A stretch of DNA of 64,000 nucleotides from Ceratotherium simum simum (GCF_000283155.1 NW_004454179.1:496482-560481), one strand, 5' to 3'; shown: positions 11,062 through 22,493, counted from the stretch's first letter. The notes: generated by a model from the sequence alone, not told the origin. A program made the numbers and translations.

Positions 11062-11433
11062 GCTGTGGTCTGAAGGTTTGAGTCCCCTCCCACCCCCGTA
11101 CTGATTCATATGTTGAAACTTAACCCCCAAGGTGGTGGTATTAGCAGGTGGGACCTTTGGGAGGTGATTAGGTCACAAGGGTGAAGCCTTCATCAATGGG
11201 ATTGTGCCCTTATAAAAGAGGCCCCAGAGAGCTCCCTCGCACCTTCTGTCTTGGGAGGACACAATGAAAAGATGGCCATTTGTGAACCAGAAAGTGGCTC
11301 TTACCAGACACCAAATCTGCCAGCACCTAGATCATGGGACTTCCCAGCCTCCAAAACTGTGAGAAATAAGTGTTGTTTGTAAGCCACCCACTCTGTGGTA
11401 TTTTGCTATAGCAGCCTGACTGCACTAAGACAC
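11062..11433 (+). mobile_element. MaLR LTR (MST/MLT1A-like)
   Basis: 'ctgtggtctgaaggtttgag', 'catatgttgaaacttaaccc', 'ttataaaagaggccccagag', 'gtgagaaataagtg' and the end 'actgcactaagaca' mark a near-complete LTR in the same orientation as, and 76 bp downstream of, the LTR at 10607. The polyadenylation signal is mutated (AATAAG). Confidence 0.85.
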
Positions 11434-12540
11434 ACATACACTCTTAAGCAGCTTCACCACATTTTCCATTGATTCAGAATCCAGCCCAAATTGGTGTTGA
11501 GCTTCATTTATCTGTTTCTCTCTAGCTCTTCTCTCTCTCTTTCTTTTCTTCTACTTTTATGGTAGAATCAAAGGCACCAAAAGATCTAATAATTTCTTCC
11601 CTCATTCAGAGGGTGTGTCAATGGGCCAAAGCAATTGGAGCGACTATACCTATTTGATCTGATGCTGTACAAATAGATTTTCCCTCCTCCGTGGAAGATT
11701 GGGAGGCTGGAACTGATGAGAGACCTGTAGAAGGTCAAGAGTGATTGGAGATAGAAATATTTCCAATAGGAGAAAAATCAGTGTGTGTGTGTGCACTTGT
11801 GTGTGTGTGCAGGGAAGAGACGCAGGACTTTAGAACCTAAGCTATGCTAAGCTGAGTCTCTGACTCCACCAGGCCATGGGGGCATTCAAGGACTGTGCTG
11901 ATAACTGCCACTTAATTTGATTTTGTGAATTCTACAGAATTTCTGATGTCAGAAAAGAGACTCTTGTTTCCAAAAAAGAATTGAGTCAAGAATTTACACA
12001 AGCTTTTTCTGTTTGTTTGGGTGTATATGCAGGGTTTAACTTAAGCTAAGGGACCAGTGGGTTTCATAGCGTCCCAAGAACTGTGCAAGGGCAATGTTTA
12101 GAGTAAAAGGCTTTTGACACAAACTTTTGTGCCTTGTCTCTGCTGGGAGTGGCAGTGGGTTGTCACCAGATGGGGGTTGACTTTCTTTGGAAGAAGAAGA
12201 TTGAGGGAGGCCCCCTTCTTTCTCTGGGCGTTGCCCTGCTCCCATCTCCAAGAACCTCTATCCAGACCCTTTCCCTCTGCTAGCAGGAGAGAGAACGGCA
12301 ACTTTTATACACAGGAGTACAGGAGGGGAAGGCTTTGCATGGAGGCAATTGCCACTGGTGTGCCGCTGTGTGGGGTGGGGCCCTTCTGGGGGCCCTTTGT
12401 GGAAATGACTCCTAGTCAGAGTGGGGAATCTGAGAGCTCCGACACACCCCTCTACCCCTAGGAGTATTTGAGGAGAGAGAACATACATTGGAGGGAGAGA
12501 GAGTGTGAGAGAGCGAGCAAACACTGGAAGGACAGTGTTG
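11434..12540. other. Unassigned sequence with simple-sequence tracts
   Basis: Contains a pyrimidine tract at 11524-11560 and (TG)n at 11780-11812 ('gtgtgtgtgtgtgcacttgtgtgtgtg'). The open frame 12114-12461 (plus) overlaps open frames on the other strand (12036-12251, 12098-12301, 12258-12524), as expected from GC content and not from a gene. Confidence 0.4.
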
Positions 12541-12542
12541 TG

Positions 12543-12620
12543 TAATGGCTAAAAGCTGGGGCTCTGAACTCCCAGTGGCCCTGGGATGACCCCATAGGTG
12601 CGAGTCTCGGAACTCCTTGG
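12543..12620 (+). mobile_element. MIR SINE 5' half (split)
   Basis: 'gtgtaatggctaaaagctggggctctgaactccc' matches the MIR head. The matching tail is at 12785-12880, with about 165 bp of unrelated sequence between. Confidence 0.5.
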
Positions 12621-12784
12621 CACCTGGTTATCTACCCTTGTGTGAAAGAACTGGCACCCCGGCAGGTCCCAGGTGCTGGTAGGGGACCAGAAAAGCGTGA
12701 GGAAGGCCCTTCAGAAAAGCACAGGCCCGCTGAGGTGTGGGATGGGGTGTGGTCCCTCCACCTGGCTGTATCTGCTCCTAGGTC

Positions 12785-12880
12785 ATTGTGAGGATTACAA
12801 GAGCTAATTTATGAAAAATCCAGACAAATAGCACGGCTACTAGCACATAATAATCTCTTGAAAATAGTGCTATTATTGTT
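12785..12880 (+). mobile_element. MIR SINE 3' half (split)
   Basis: 'cattgtgaggattacaagagctaatttatg..agcacggctactagcacataataatc..ctattattgtt' is the MIR tail. Confidence 0.6.
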
Positions 12881-13640
12881 CCAGTAGCGAGAATTGCCAG
12901 ACTCCTGAGGATGGATGCAATTCCTGGAGGGGTTTACCAGAAGGAAGAGATTTAGGCAAGCAGAGGCCTCTGAGGTCGGGAAGCTGAGAGAAGGTGCCGT
13001 TGGGCAGATGAGCCTGAGGTGGCCTTGTAAGTGTCATCAGGACGTCACCAAGTGACCACCTTGGAACAATGGGAGGCAATCTTTGTGGAAGAGGTGTGGC
13101 TTGAGTCCTGCAGACCAAGGAGAGCAGGAGCCGTTTTCAGTGGCTGGTTGCAAGAGGAGGGCGGAGCCTGGGGAGAGCCAAAGCCCAGAGGCCGGAAAGT
13201 TCACGGGGTGTTCAGGGAAAGTGGGTAAACCCCACCCCTCTCCCAGTTGGAGTAGAGGTTTGATGCAAACTGTGCAATTGCAGAGAGCAGTCGTAGGAGA
13301 CTGTGATGGAGGGAGAAGAGAGCTAAGAGGAGAAGGGAAGAGCCCCCTGGAGGCCAAGGGCGGGCACCCAGACTGAAGCCACGTGGAGGTGGTGTTGGGG
13401 TGTGTGCGGGTGGGGTGGGGGATATCTCCCAAAGCAGGACTCATCAGGAGAAATATTCCTCCCAGCCCCGCTGGAGTGCATACTCCCCTCCCCAACGAAT
13501 CTGAGGCTCCCCTGGGCTGCGAGGAGGACAGCGGTGGGGCCACCTGAGGCGGTGCTGTTCACTCGAGCAAAAGGCGGCGTGTCTGTGCCAGTGAATCTTG
13601 AAAAGGATTAACACCGCAAATTAAATTAAAATTCAGGAAA
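12881..13640. other. GC-richer unique-looking sequence, no gene recognised
   Basis: Highest GC of the window and no repeat that I recognise. It has the longest open frame of the window (13037-13543, minus), which is low-complexity (rich in P, S, L, G), overlaps open frames on both strands and has no recognisable domain. Treated as non-coding. Confidence 0.4.
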
Positions 13641-13800
13641 CACACAAACGGAAACAAGACTTTTTAATTTGTAGCCCCAAAATAGGCAAACTGCTCCGTT
13701 CAAGCAATTAAGCGGCTGTAATGATGAGCGGCAGCAAACACTGTGGCTGCGCTCATTACAACTGAGGTTAGTGAATCCACTAGGTGACCACGGTCTATTA
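13641..13800. promoter_or_regulatory. Candidate conserved non-coding element (enhancer-like)
   Basis: Unique-looking block with homeodomain-type TAAT/ATTA cores. It has an imperfect inverted repeat: gtaatgatgagcggcagc (13718-13735) and ggctgcgctcattac (13745-13759), separated by 9 bp. It also has 'caattaagcgg' and 'gactttttaatttg'. The density and arrangement of these sites resemble conserved developmental enhancers. That is inference; conservation was not tested. Confidence 0.25.
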
Positions 13801-14149
13801 GGAAGCGGCTCCCTCGCGGCTCTCCCGCTCCTGCCCCTCCCGGCTGTCAGGGCCCCGTCCTGGCAGGATCTTGTACACCCAGAATACGATGGCCTCCCCG
13901 CTTCCCTGTCAGCAGGGGCAAGCTGAGAAGGATGAGGCTGAGAAAAGGTCATTCATTGGCTTTCAAGGGGGTGGAAGGGGTGACCTTTGCAAGGGCAGCT
14001 TTAACTACCCTGGAGAGTGGAGGGCGCCAACAGGCTGCCTAGTGGGGGGCGCTCAGGAGCTGGGCTGTGGTGGCCCGACCACCTTCCTCACCCACAGAGG
14101 CCTCACACCCTCTCTAAGAAGTGAGTGCTCTAAACTCGAACACCATTTT

Positions 14150-14290
14150 TCTTTTGTTTCTCATTTGTAAAGGAATATACAGAAAATTTGGAAAATACAG
14201 AAAACCACACACACAAAAAATTGCCCACAGTCCCTGAACTCTGGAATTCCTCTGTTAGCATTTTAGTGTGTATTGAGTTGAATTTTTTCT
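14150..14290 (+). mobile_element. Possible L1M 3'-UTR fragment
   Basis: 'tttggaaaatacagaaaacc..aaaattgcccacagtccc..tctgttagcattttagtg' resembles the old L1 3' UTR segment 'acccataatcc..ccactgttaacattttg'. Weak. Confidence 0.35.
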
Positions 14291-14373
14291 TTTTTAATTA
14301 AAGTAACAGCTGGCATCAGAATTCCTTTTTGGGTTGAAATTTTTTCTTTTTTTTTTTTGAGAAGAATAAACTG

Positions 14374-14682
14374 GGGGCTGGCCCTGTGGCTTAGCGGTTA
14401 AGTGCACGCGCTCCGCTACTGGCGGCCGGGGTTCGGATCCCAGGCTCGCACATACGCACCACTTGTCCGGCCATGCTGAGGCCGTGTCCCATATACAGCA
14501 ACTAGAAGGATGTGCCACTATGACATACAACTATCTACTGGGGCTTTGTGGAGAAAAAGGGGAAAAAAAAAGGAGGAGGATTGGCAATAGATGTTAGCTC
14601 AGGGCCGGTCTTCCTCAGTAAAAAGAGGAGGATTGGCATGGATGTTAGCTCAGGGCTGATCTTCCTCACACACACAAAAAAT
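14374..14682 (+). mobile_element. ERE SINE (equine tRNA-Ser-derived), full length
   Basis: Starts 'ggggctggccctgtggcttag', has box-B-like 'ggttcggatccc', the middle 'acatacaactatctactggggctttg' and the doubled tail 'ggattggca..gatgttagctcaggg..cttcctc', and ends in a short (CA)n/A tract. TSD 'aataaactg' at 14365-14373 and 14683-14691. Transcribed by RNA polymerase III and mobilised by L1 when active. The short frames at 14294-14530 and 14548-14886 come from it. Confidence 0.95.
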
Positions 14683-14925
14683 AATAAACTGATACTTTTC
14701 TGGATTCATCGTGGGAGAACATCTTATCCTTGGTACAGGAAGCAGAGAGATGGGATAGGGGCCAGGTGTCCTCTGACAGAAGGGATTCAGAGGTGGGGGA
14801 GCTGGATGACCCCGGGGAGGCGTTTGCTGCATTGTGTGAGTGGATATTTTTGGGTTGCTGGGAAGAGGTGTTCATTTCACATCTAGTTCAAAACAAGCGG
14901 CATAAACATGGTGTCCCGGAAGCGG

Positions 14926-15011
14926 GAGCTCAGGAGGCCATGAGCGCTGAAGCCCACAGGAAGCTGCAGAAATCTGGGCAGGCTTTTGGACCTCCACAGG
15001 CTGTGGTGGAA
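14926..15011 (+). repeat. 86-bp direct repeat, copy 1 (left of gap)
   Basis: Begins 'gagctcaggaggccatgagc' and ends 'ctgtggtggaa' at the first N. Identical, base for base, to 15412-15497. Confidence 0.95.
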
Positions 15012-15111
15012 NNNNNNNNNNNNNNNNNNNNNNNNNNNNNNNNNNNNNNNNNNNNNNNNNNNNNNNNNNNNNNNNNNNNNNNNNNNNNNNNNNNNNNNNN
15101 NNNNNNNNNNN
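15012..15111. other. Assembly gap (100 N)
   Basis: Exactly 100 N, the conventional placeholder for a gap of unknown size. Frames drawn across it are meaningless. Confidence 0.99.
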
Positions 15112-15411
15112 TCAGACATTTCATTCAACTCAAGTTGGCCTTTTCCAAATTGCTTTTTTCTCTCTTTCACTTTCTTCTTACTATAACAGAATTTCAATGA
15201 GTTAAGCTACTCAAGACCAAATCAACTGCATAGCTATTATACTCTCAGCAAAATAAAAATGGAAACTAACTTTAAAAATAGAGACACAAATAATGCTCGT
15301 TTTTCAGATGCATCGAATCTTAGAATCTTGAAGGGCCCATGGAAGTCACTTATCCAAACACCTGGGGAATACACACCACTACTCCTTCCAATGACCATGG
15401 AAGACATCATT
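15112..15411 (+). repeat. Diverged copy of the segment at 17741-18078
   Basis: From 'tcagacatttcattca' to 'gacatcatt' this follows 17741-18078 in order with substitutions and small indels (roughly 85% by eye). Shared blocks include 'aacagaatttcaatgagtta', 'ctcaagaccaaatcaactgc', 'aaaataaaaatggaaacta' and 'acctggggaat'. It lies exactly between the gap and the second copy of the 86-bp repeat. Confidence 0.85.
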
Positions 15412-15497
15412 GAGCTCAGGAGGCCATGAGCGCTGAAGCCCACAGGAAGCTGCAGAAATCTGGGCAGGCTTTTGGACCTCCACAGGCTGTGGTGGAA
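15412..15497 (+). repeat. 86-bp direct repeat, copy 2
   Basis: Identical to 14926-15011, then continues into unique sequence ('agacaggggtgggtc'). Confidence 0.95.
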
Positions 15498-15825
15498 AGA
15501 CAGGGGTGGGTCAGCTATACCTGGAAATTTGAGTGAAGGGAAACATCTAGCTGGGTTATAAGTGTCCTGCTAGAAATTTATCCCTGGGATCATATTTGGA
15601 GTGTAAGCACCTGACAGGTTTTTGATTGTAAGTGCCTGAAATTAAGCTTTTGCTTGCTGAGGCATCCACTTCAAAGACGTCCATCTCAAATAACACATTG
15701 CCAGCTACACGACTAGATAAAGAGCCAGGCCGCCCCACCCATGAAGCTCCTCTTTTTAGAAAGCTCTGGTTGACCTTGATACTGACCATTTGATTGACCT
15801 CTTGCTTTTTCCTTCCCATGCTTTA
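15498..15825. other. No recognised feature
   Basis: Unassigned. The minus frame 15556-15819 has no recognisable family. Confidence 0.4.
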
Positions 15826-15839
15826 ATTCTGGATCTTTA

Positions 15840-16065
15840 TTTTTTTATTTTATTTTTTTTAAAGATTTTATTTATTTTATTTTTTCCCCCCAAAGCCCCA
15901 GTGGATAGTTGTGTGTCGTAGCTGCACATCCTTCTAGTTGCTGTATGTGGGACTCGGCCTCAGGATGAACGGAGAAGTGGTGCCTCGATGCGCACCCGGG
16001 ATCCGAACCCGGGCCACCAGCATCGCAGCGCGCACACTTAACCACCAAGCCACAGGGCCGGCCCT
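15840..16065 (-). mobile_element. ERE SINE, antisense
   Basis: T-rich start, 'aaagccccagtggatagttgtg', 'gggatccgaacccgggcc' and the end 'ccacagggccggcccta'. TSD 'attctggatcttta' is exact at 15826-15839 and 16066-16079. Lacks the doubled ggattggc tail of longer EREs. Confidence 0.95.
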
Positions 16066-16079
16066 ATTCTGGATCTTTA

Positions 16080-17740
16080 AATTTACCAATAAAGAGTGAA
16101 CCCATGAAACCCTAGGCACCCTACCCTTGACCTCAATAGAAGCAGAACCCCAGGTCCCCACTCTTTCTCTTTCTCCCTAAGGGTGTCTCACAATCATAAT
16201 AAGAACCACAAGGGCTGGTCCAGCGAAAACATTGGCTCTGAAAGGAGAAATGTCTGTGGGGCCTGCCACATACTTGTGTACAGGCCCAGGGGAGTACCCT
16301 CAGGCATTACTAGCCAGATAGCATCTCTATTGATAGGCTGAGACTGACCCAAATAAAATAAATATATTATATGTATACAGTTTTTATCCTGTTCTAATTT
16401 TTCTTACTTTATATTCTCGAACATTTCCCCTTCCATTAAAAATATATACATATATACCACAACATATATATGTATGTGCGTAAATATATATATGAACTTT
16501 AAAATGTTTAAAAACTGCAATATTCCAAAATTTAGATGAAATTCTGATCCTCAAATTTGTGTGTTGAGGATGTTTCTATGGTAATGATGTTAAAGAAGAC
16601 CTCCCAACCAGATTTCGAGTTCAGGGGGCTGAACATTCACTTCCAAAATATCTTCCACATCTCTGGCCTTTCCTCCTCCAAAAGACCATCTGGGAGCGCC
16701 CAGGTACAGTGGGTGACCATTCTTGCATTGCTTTGGGCTGTTTTAGTTGTGTTTCCGTTTCCTCTACTACACTGGGAGCTCCCTGTTCTCAGGACTCCTC
16801 ATGTTTCATCCTCACAGCACAGCATTAAGTATACTTTACAGGTTCAGTATGTGTTTTTAATAAACACAAGATTTTTGAGTCAATGGGCAGAACTCTACCC
16901 CCCAATCTTGGGCAGACCCCCCCCCCCATCAGGCTTCTCCCACTTTGGTGAAGCAGCATTCTAAACTGACAGTTAAATCTGCTCCCTACACTGCTTAGAT
17001 GAACCCTGAGGATGTGAGCATTCGTGATTCCGACATCCAGGTGACTGAACTTACATAGATTCTTTTCGTGTGTGACATTCAAATGAGTTTTTCCAAGAGT
17101 ATTTTGTACTGCCCATTATTCTCTTTTCTGAAGCCAAAAATGAATCTGGGTAGGGGTGGAGGAGATGAGGGAAGGAGGGGACAAGCTGAGGTTTTCTGCT
17201 GGCATGCCTTGATATACTATTATTATTTTGACTTTAGGTAGGTAAATACTTTAAAGATCGCATTCCAATTCTGAAAGAACTTAATACCACTAGAGGAAAA
17301 ATGTGAAAACTAAAAGCTATGTCTTGCTATTTTGAATTTGAATGGTTGAAAGGATACACAGGCACACAATTTCACCCCGTCCACGATTTTGTAGACATTA
17401 TTGCTTCTAACTTTTCTGATACCTGAAGAATTGAGCTATTAATTAAAAAATCGGCTTCTTTTTATTGGCAGCTGAGAAGAGAACTACCTTCCAGAACCAA
17501 CACATCCTTTTTTTGGGAAATAAGTGTTTCCTTTGCGTTCTTTTTTTTCCCTGCTAGTAGCTTCTGTTTAGAAAAGGTGAGTCCTGGTGCCTGTGTCAGA
17601 GCAGATCTCTTTCAGTGGCGGGTAGGATAAACGGAGTGGCCACTAGGCAACATTATTCCGTTTTCTCTTCCTAGACCACTTGCCGGAGATGATGCGATGT
17701 ATATACTAAGCTCAGAGAAGAAGGAAACTATGGGTGTTTT
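16080..17740. other. No recognised gene; AT-rich and simple-sequence tracts
   Basis: 16435-16497 is an (AT)n-rich tract with alternating atatat/acatat. 16917-16927 is a run of 11 C. The frame 16557-16964 (plus, 135 codons) has no recognisable domain. Remaining sequence unassigned. Confidence 0.4.
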
Positions 17741-18078
17741 TCAGACATTTCATTCAGCAGAGGTTGCCTTTTCCAAATTTTTTTCTCTCTTTTTTGCTTT
17801 CTTCTTACTGTAACAGAATTTCAATGAGTTAAGATACTCAAGACCAAATCAACTGCATGGATCTTACATGCTCTACAAAATAAAAATGGAAACTAAACTT
17901 AAGAATAGAGAAATAAATGATGCCTGTAACAAAAACACATGGTTTTTAGAGTGCATGGAATCTTAGAATCCAGAATCTTAGAATCTTAAGACACTAGAGG
18001 AGCCCATGGAGGTGACATATCTGAATACCTGGGGAATCTACACTGGTGCTCCTTTCAGTGACCACGGCAGACGTCATT
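17741..18078 (+). repeat. Second copy of the segment at 15112-15411
   Basis: Homologous to 15112-15411 (see that entry). It is slightly longer because of an internal duplication around 'cttagaatccagaatcttag'. Flanking sequences on both sides differ from those of the first copy. Confidence 0.85.
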
Positions 18079-20342
18079 AATTGATCACACTATTTTTCCC
18101 ATTGTGCAGAGACATGGCCTTTGAATCCTTCTTAGCAAACCATTCTGGTCCTTCTCTATCAATTCATGGGAGTTGGTACTCAAGATGAAAGCTCTTTGCC
18201 CAGGGTGACTTAGATATGCTACCTACTCTGTGAAGGAAGTTTCTTTTATAATGCCTTGGGTGGGTGATTCCGGGCTTCCCATATCTACTTCCAGCTTATC
18301 TCTGTAGCTCCCAACAATTGTATGTATCATGAAATTCAGCCAAATGAAATGTTCTCTGGTTCCCAAATAAAGCCTTCATTGTTCTTGAATTACTATGTAA
18401 ATTTTTGGAAGTCTCCAGCATTGTTACTGCTCTAATAACATTCCAGCATCTTTCAATCAGCATCCAAGAGCGGCCTCTGCAGCAAAGTCTTCTAAGAATT
18501 CACGCCTCACAGAATTTTATGTGATCGCGTCTTCATTTAATTTCTCACAGCGCTCTGCACCTTATAATAAACCTAGCAGGTGTTTTGTCCCCAAGACTTT
18601 TTTTTTTTAAATTTTAAACCGCTTTTAACTTTTCTCTTGGCCAACATTTTTGGGTTTCAGAACATCTGGATGAAATGTAAAAGCATTGGCTAATCTTTCC
18701 AATGTTTGGCCTACCCGATGCCAAAGTAGTCTGAAATTTTTCCTTTTCCTTGATTTAATTGATTAGAATTTGATGTTTTTCTCTCCAGTGTGAAATCACT
18801 TATTATTGTTTTCATTGCCCCAGACAAATCTGTATCTTAGCCACTGTTTTAGAGGCACTTTTCAGTAGAATATGTTTTTGTGCAAAGGTGGATAACTATA
18901 TCTTTCTTAGAGCATAACAAATATAGACAGCTACAGGCTGTCTCACTAGCCTGATGATCACAAATTTCATGGTAGAAACTCACTGAAATCTCCATAATAT
19001 TATTATTCATGATAAAATAGAAGTCAGAATAAGGTGAGTCTCTCTTAAGAGTGCTCAGGTTATGGTACACTAACAAAATCCAACTCGATTGTATGGTATC
19101 TCAGCCTTGGAAGTCTCATGTCCAAATACTGCCTTACGTTACAAAGAAGTTTCCACATACGTAGAACTGTGACATGAAAAACATTTTGAAAAGTAACTAA
19201 AAACTCCTCTGACTTAAAAAAGAAATTAATGACTCTACATTATATGCATCGTGTAAACACAGACTTCCTTAAATCGATATATGTCTGATTATTCTTATTA
19301 GTCCCAAACCACAGTCCCTCTCATTTCTTCCTTAGATTTAATGTACTCCTCTCCCTCTTCAAACTGTCAGCTTCCTCTTTTTCTGTCCTCAGTGGAACTG
19401 GCCAGGGCTAACTACCATTGCTCATATAATGTTCTTTCATTGCTTGAAAATTTATAGTCACCTTCTGTTCTTCTAGCTGATATAATCTTTATGCTGTTAA
19501 CTTTTCCTCAGAAGTCTGTTTAATCTGTTTTTTTATTGCTCTCCTATGGATCCTCTCTGAGTTCACTAGATTTTGCTCAGTTCGGAATTGAACAGAGTAG
19601 TTTAATAAAGGTTATTTTCCATTGTTTCAAGGCAGTGTTTTCCATTGTTTCAAGGCAGTGTTCACTTGGTGACATGCTGACAGGGGACTGACAGGTGACG
19701 CTGCATGGGGAACACTTTGTGCACTCTGAAGTAGCACCCAAATGGAAGAGATGATTATTGCTTGATGGCACACCTTGCACAGAGGTCCTCATTTCTAGAA
19801 ATAGGGATTAAATATTTCCTCATTTTTTTCTTTCATTCATTAATTTATTTAACAATACCCTTCTTAGCAAATGCTAAGTGCTAGACAAATATTAGAAGTT
19901 GGGCAAAATCTATCTGAAGAGGCTTTAGCTCTGAACTCCTATGTGACAGCTTTATTTGCATTTTCAGTTTTTAATCTCTAATAAGTAAGGTGAGCAAGTT
20001 CTCAGGGATTGGGTCAGAGCAACTTTGAAAGACAGCTCCCTCTATCTTAATCAAAAGCAATCTTCCTCTCCCTTCAGACATTCAGTACCAGAGTCCTAGA
20101 ACACAACCCAGGCTGCCTCAACTCCTTCCTATATGAGAGCGAGTTTGCTGTTACCTGGGCGTTATCCCTCAGACTGAAGGCAGTATCTGTGTTTCTTTGT
20201 GTAAATCTTGATGTTCTCGTCTCTAATTTGTTCCCATCATTTTTCTCAGCTGGTGCAAAGAGTTTTCATATAAGTAGGACACATTAATTCTATAGAGGTG
20301 CCATAGTTTAAGCAGAAAGCATTTATCCAATTTATTTTAAAA
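18079..20342. other. No recognised gene; small tandem duplication inside
   Basis: Unassigned non-coding DNA, with a poly(T) at 18599-18608. 19615-19660 is an exact 23-bp unit present twice in tandem. 19815-19900 may be an L2 remnant ('aaatgctaagtgctagacaaata'). Short minus frames (18849-19076, 19577-19792) have no family. Confidence 0.4.
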
Positions 20343-20556
20343 ATCATTACAGTACATTTATTGAATGCCTGCTACATTTATAACACGCTAATCAATGTCC
20401 ACTCTCACGAGGGACTCACAGCCTAAGAGGTAGAGGCAGAGATGTATATAGTGAAATTACAAAGCATTATGTATAATGTAGAGTGTGGGAACCACACAGA
20501 GTTTTACCAGGGTAATAGGGATGGGGAAAATCTTGAGCCGAATCTCAAAAGATCAG
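20343..20556 (-). mobile_element. L2 LINE 3' region, antisense
   Basis: 'acagtacatttattgaatgcctgctac' then 'cgagggactcacagcctaagaggtagaggcagag' matches antisense L2. Confidence 0.6.
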
Positions 20557-21964
20557 AAGATACCAACTTCCTGTTCTGGCTATGACAGAGTAACAGGTAT
20601 AAGACTTATCTTCTTGTCATAAAAAATATAAAACTGTAAAAATAATATGAATCAACTGTTTACAATCACAGGGATAGAGTCTTGAGATTACGGAAATGCA
20701 TGAGGTGAGCTTCCCATTCACCTCAATTTTTGCCTGGGGGCACTTTCCAATCTCTGCCCAAGGAAGGGAAATCCACACAGAGATCATAGTCTCACTGGGT
20801 GGAGCAAACGGAGATCAGAGAGTGCTATTGGATGACTGGAATTTGCTGGGCAGGGTACCTGAAAGGAGGAAACTGCTCAGAAAAGTACTTCCAGAAATCT
20901 GCATAGGAGTTCTTTTCAGTCTTTGGACAGATTTTAAGCTGCACGTGTGCAAGATGAGACTCCCCGAGACCTGGCAGAAAATAGCTACTAGGGGCTGTGA
21001 GCTGACTGGAGATTTCAGAGGTTCCATGATACTGGGAGTATTGGAGTTCTGAAAAGCTACAGTGGGAGGCCTTGCCAAACATTCTAGACATTTAACTAAG
21101 AACCCAGAAAAGCCATACTTTAAGAATAGGGCTACTCTTGCCATAGACAAAGGGCTGTTTTAGACACGCCTTCACAAAGCCTAAAACAAGTCTCAATAAG
21201 ATAAAGCTAGTCAGTTAGTAAGTTAACTGCATGCTAGAAAAAAATCTCAAGACCATTTAAAGTAAAACAACAAAATACAGACACTCAATAATGTAGTATC
21301 CACAATACATAGCTCATGAAAAAAAGTGGTAGACATGCAAAAAAGCGGTAACATAATCAGGAGAAATATCAGCTAATACATACAAAACTAGAGTTGATAG
21401 ATATGTTGGAATTAGCAGGCAAGGACTTTAAAGTAGCTATTATAAATATGTGCAAAGTCTTAAAGGAATGGAAAAACATTAAGAATAAACAGGTTGGAAT
21501 CTCAGGAGAAAGATGAAAACTATAAACAAGAACCAAATGGATATTCTCAATTTGAAAAGAAATATGCAAAATGAAAAATACACTGGAATGACTTAACAGA
21601 AGATTAGACACTGTAAAAGAAAAGATTGGAGAACTTCACAAATGGTTAGCGAAAACTGTACAAATTGAAACACAGAGGATAAAAAGGCTTAAAAAATGAA
21701 AAAGTTTTGGCGACCTATAAGCCAATACCAAGTCATCTAACATAAATATAATTGAGGTCCCAGAAGCAGGAAGAAAAAAATTTATTTTTGAAGAAATAAT
21801 GGTCCAACAATTTCCAAATTTGGTGAGAAATCCTAGCCCACAGATCAGAAGTTCAACAGGCCCCAAGAAGGATAAATATAAAGAAAATCACACCAAGGCA
21901 CTGAAAAACAAATCTTAAAAGCAGCCAGAAAGAAAGAGACACATACATACAGTGGAACAAAGAT

Positions 21965-21979
21965 AAAATAGCTACTACC
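21965..21979 (+). repeat. TSD, left copy, of the composite ERE+L1 insertion
   Basis: AAAATAGCTACTACC. Right copy AAAATATCTACTACC at 22575-22589 (14 of 15 match). Confidence 0.8.
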
Positions 21980-22222
21980 GGGGCCGGCCCGGTGGCGCAA
22001 GTGGTTAAGTGCGCGCACTCCGCTGCGGTGGCCTGGGGTTTGCTAGTTCGGATCCCAGGCACGCACTGATGCACCGCTTGTTGAGCATTGCTGTGGCGGC
22101 ATCCCATATAAAGTAGAGGAAGATGGGCATGGATGTTAGCCCAGGGCCAGTCTTCCTCAGCAAAAAAAAGTGGAGGATTGGCAGATGTTAGCTCGGCGCT
22201 GGTCCTCCTACCAAAAAAAAAA
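21980..22222 (+). mobile_element. ERE SINE at the 5' side of a composite insertion
   Basis: 'ggggccggcccggtggcgcaag', 'gttcggatcccaggcacgc' and the doubled tail 'gatgttagcccagggcc..gatgttagctcggcg', then A11. It starts directly after the left TSD, but no matching TSD follows its own A tail. The A tail leads straight into an L1 3' end. Confidence 0.9.
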
Positions 22223-22234
22223 AGAAATGAATTA

Positions 22235-22493
22235 AGTAGTAGATAATAACAACAATAAACAAACACATAGGGACAGAGATTGGATTGGTGGTTAGCAGAG
22301 GGGAAGGGGGGAGGGAGGAGGGTGAAAGGGATAATTCGGTACATGTGTGTGGTGAAGGGTTGTAATTAGTATTTTGGTGGTAAACATGATGTAATCTATG
22401 CAGAAATAGAAGTACAATGATGTACACCTGAAATTTTTACAATGTTATAAACCAATGTTACTGCAATAAACAAAAAATTAAAAAAAAAAATTT
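22235..22493 (+). mobile_element. 5'-truncated young L1 3' end
   Basis: 'ggttagcagaggggaagggg', 'ggtggtaaacatgatgtaatc' and 'gatgtacacctgaaatttttac', then 'aataaacaaaaaattaaaaaaaaaaa'. This is the familiar 3' UTR end of the recently active L1 of horses and other laurasiatherians. Confidence 0.8.

Noticed and set aside
13037..13543. Longest open frame of the window (168 codons, minus strand)
   Set aside because: Low-complexity P/S/L/G-rich translation in a GC-rich region, overlapped by open frames on both strands, no recognisable domain and no homology I can recall.
14374..14460. tRNA-Ser-like sequence that could be called a tRNA gene
   Set aside because: It is the tRNA-derived head of an ERE SINE, repeated nine times in the window. 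The same applies to the other EREs.
14730..15200. Open frames drawn through the N run
   Set aside because: They exist only because the 100 N are translated as X.
16557..16964. 135-codon frame, plus strand
   Set aside because: No domain, no matching exon structure, and no conservation evidence available.
20696..21150. 118- and 111-codon frames on both strands
   Set aside because: They lie in the 5' part of the old L1/HAL1 element and have no intact ORF1 product.
21853..22344. 163-codon frame, minus strand
   Set aside because: Reads antisense through the old L1, the ERE and the young L1 3' end; a composite of repeats.
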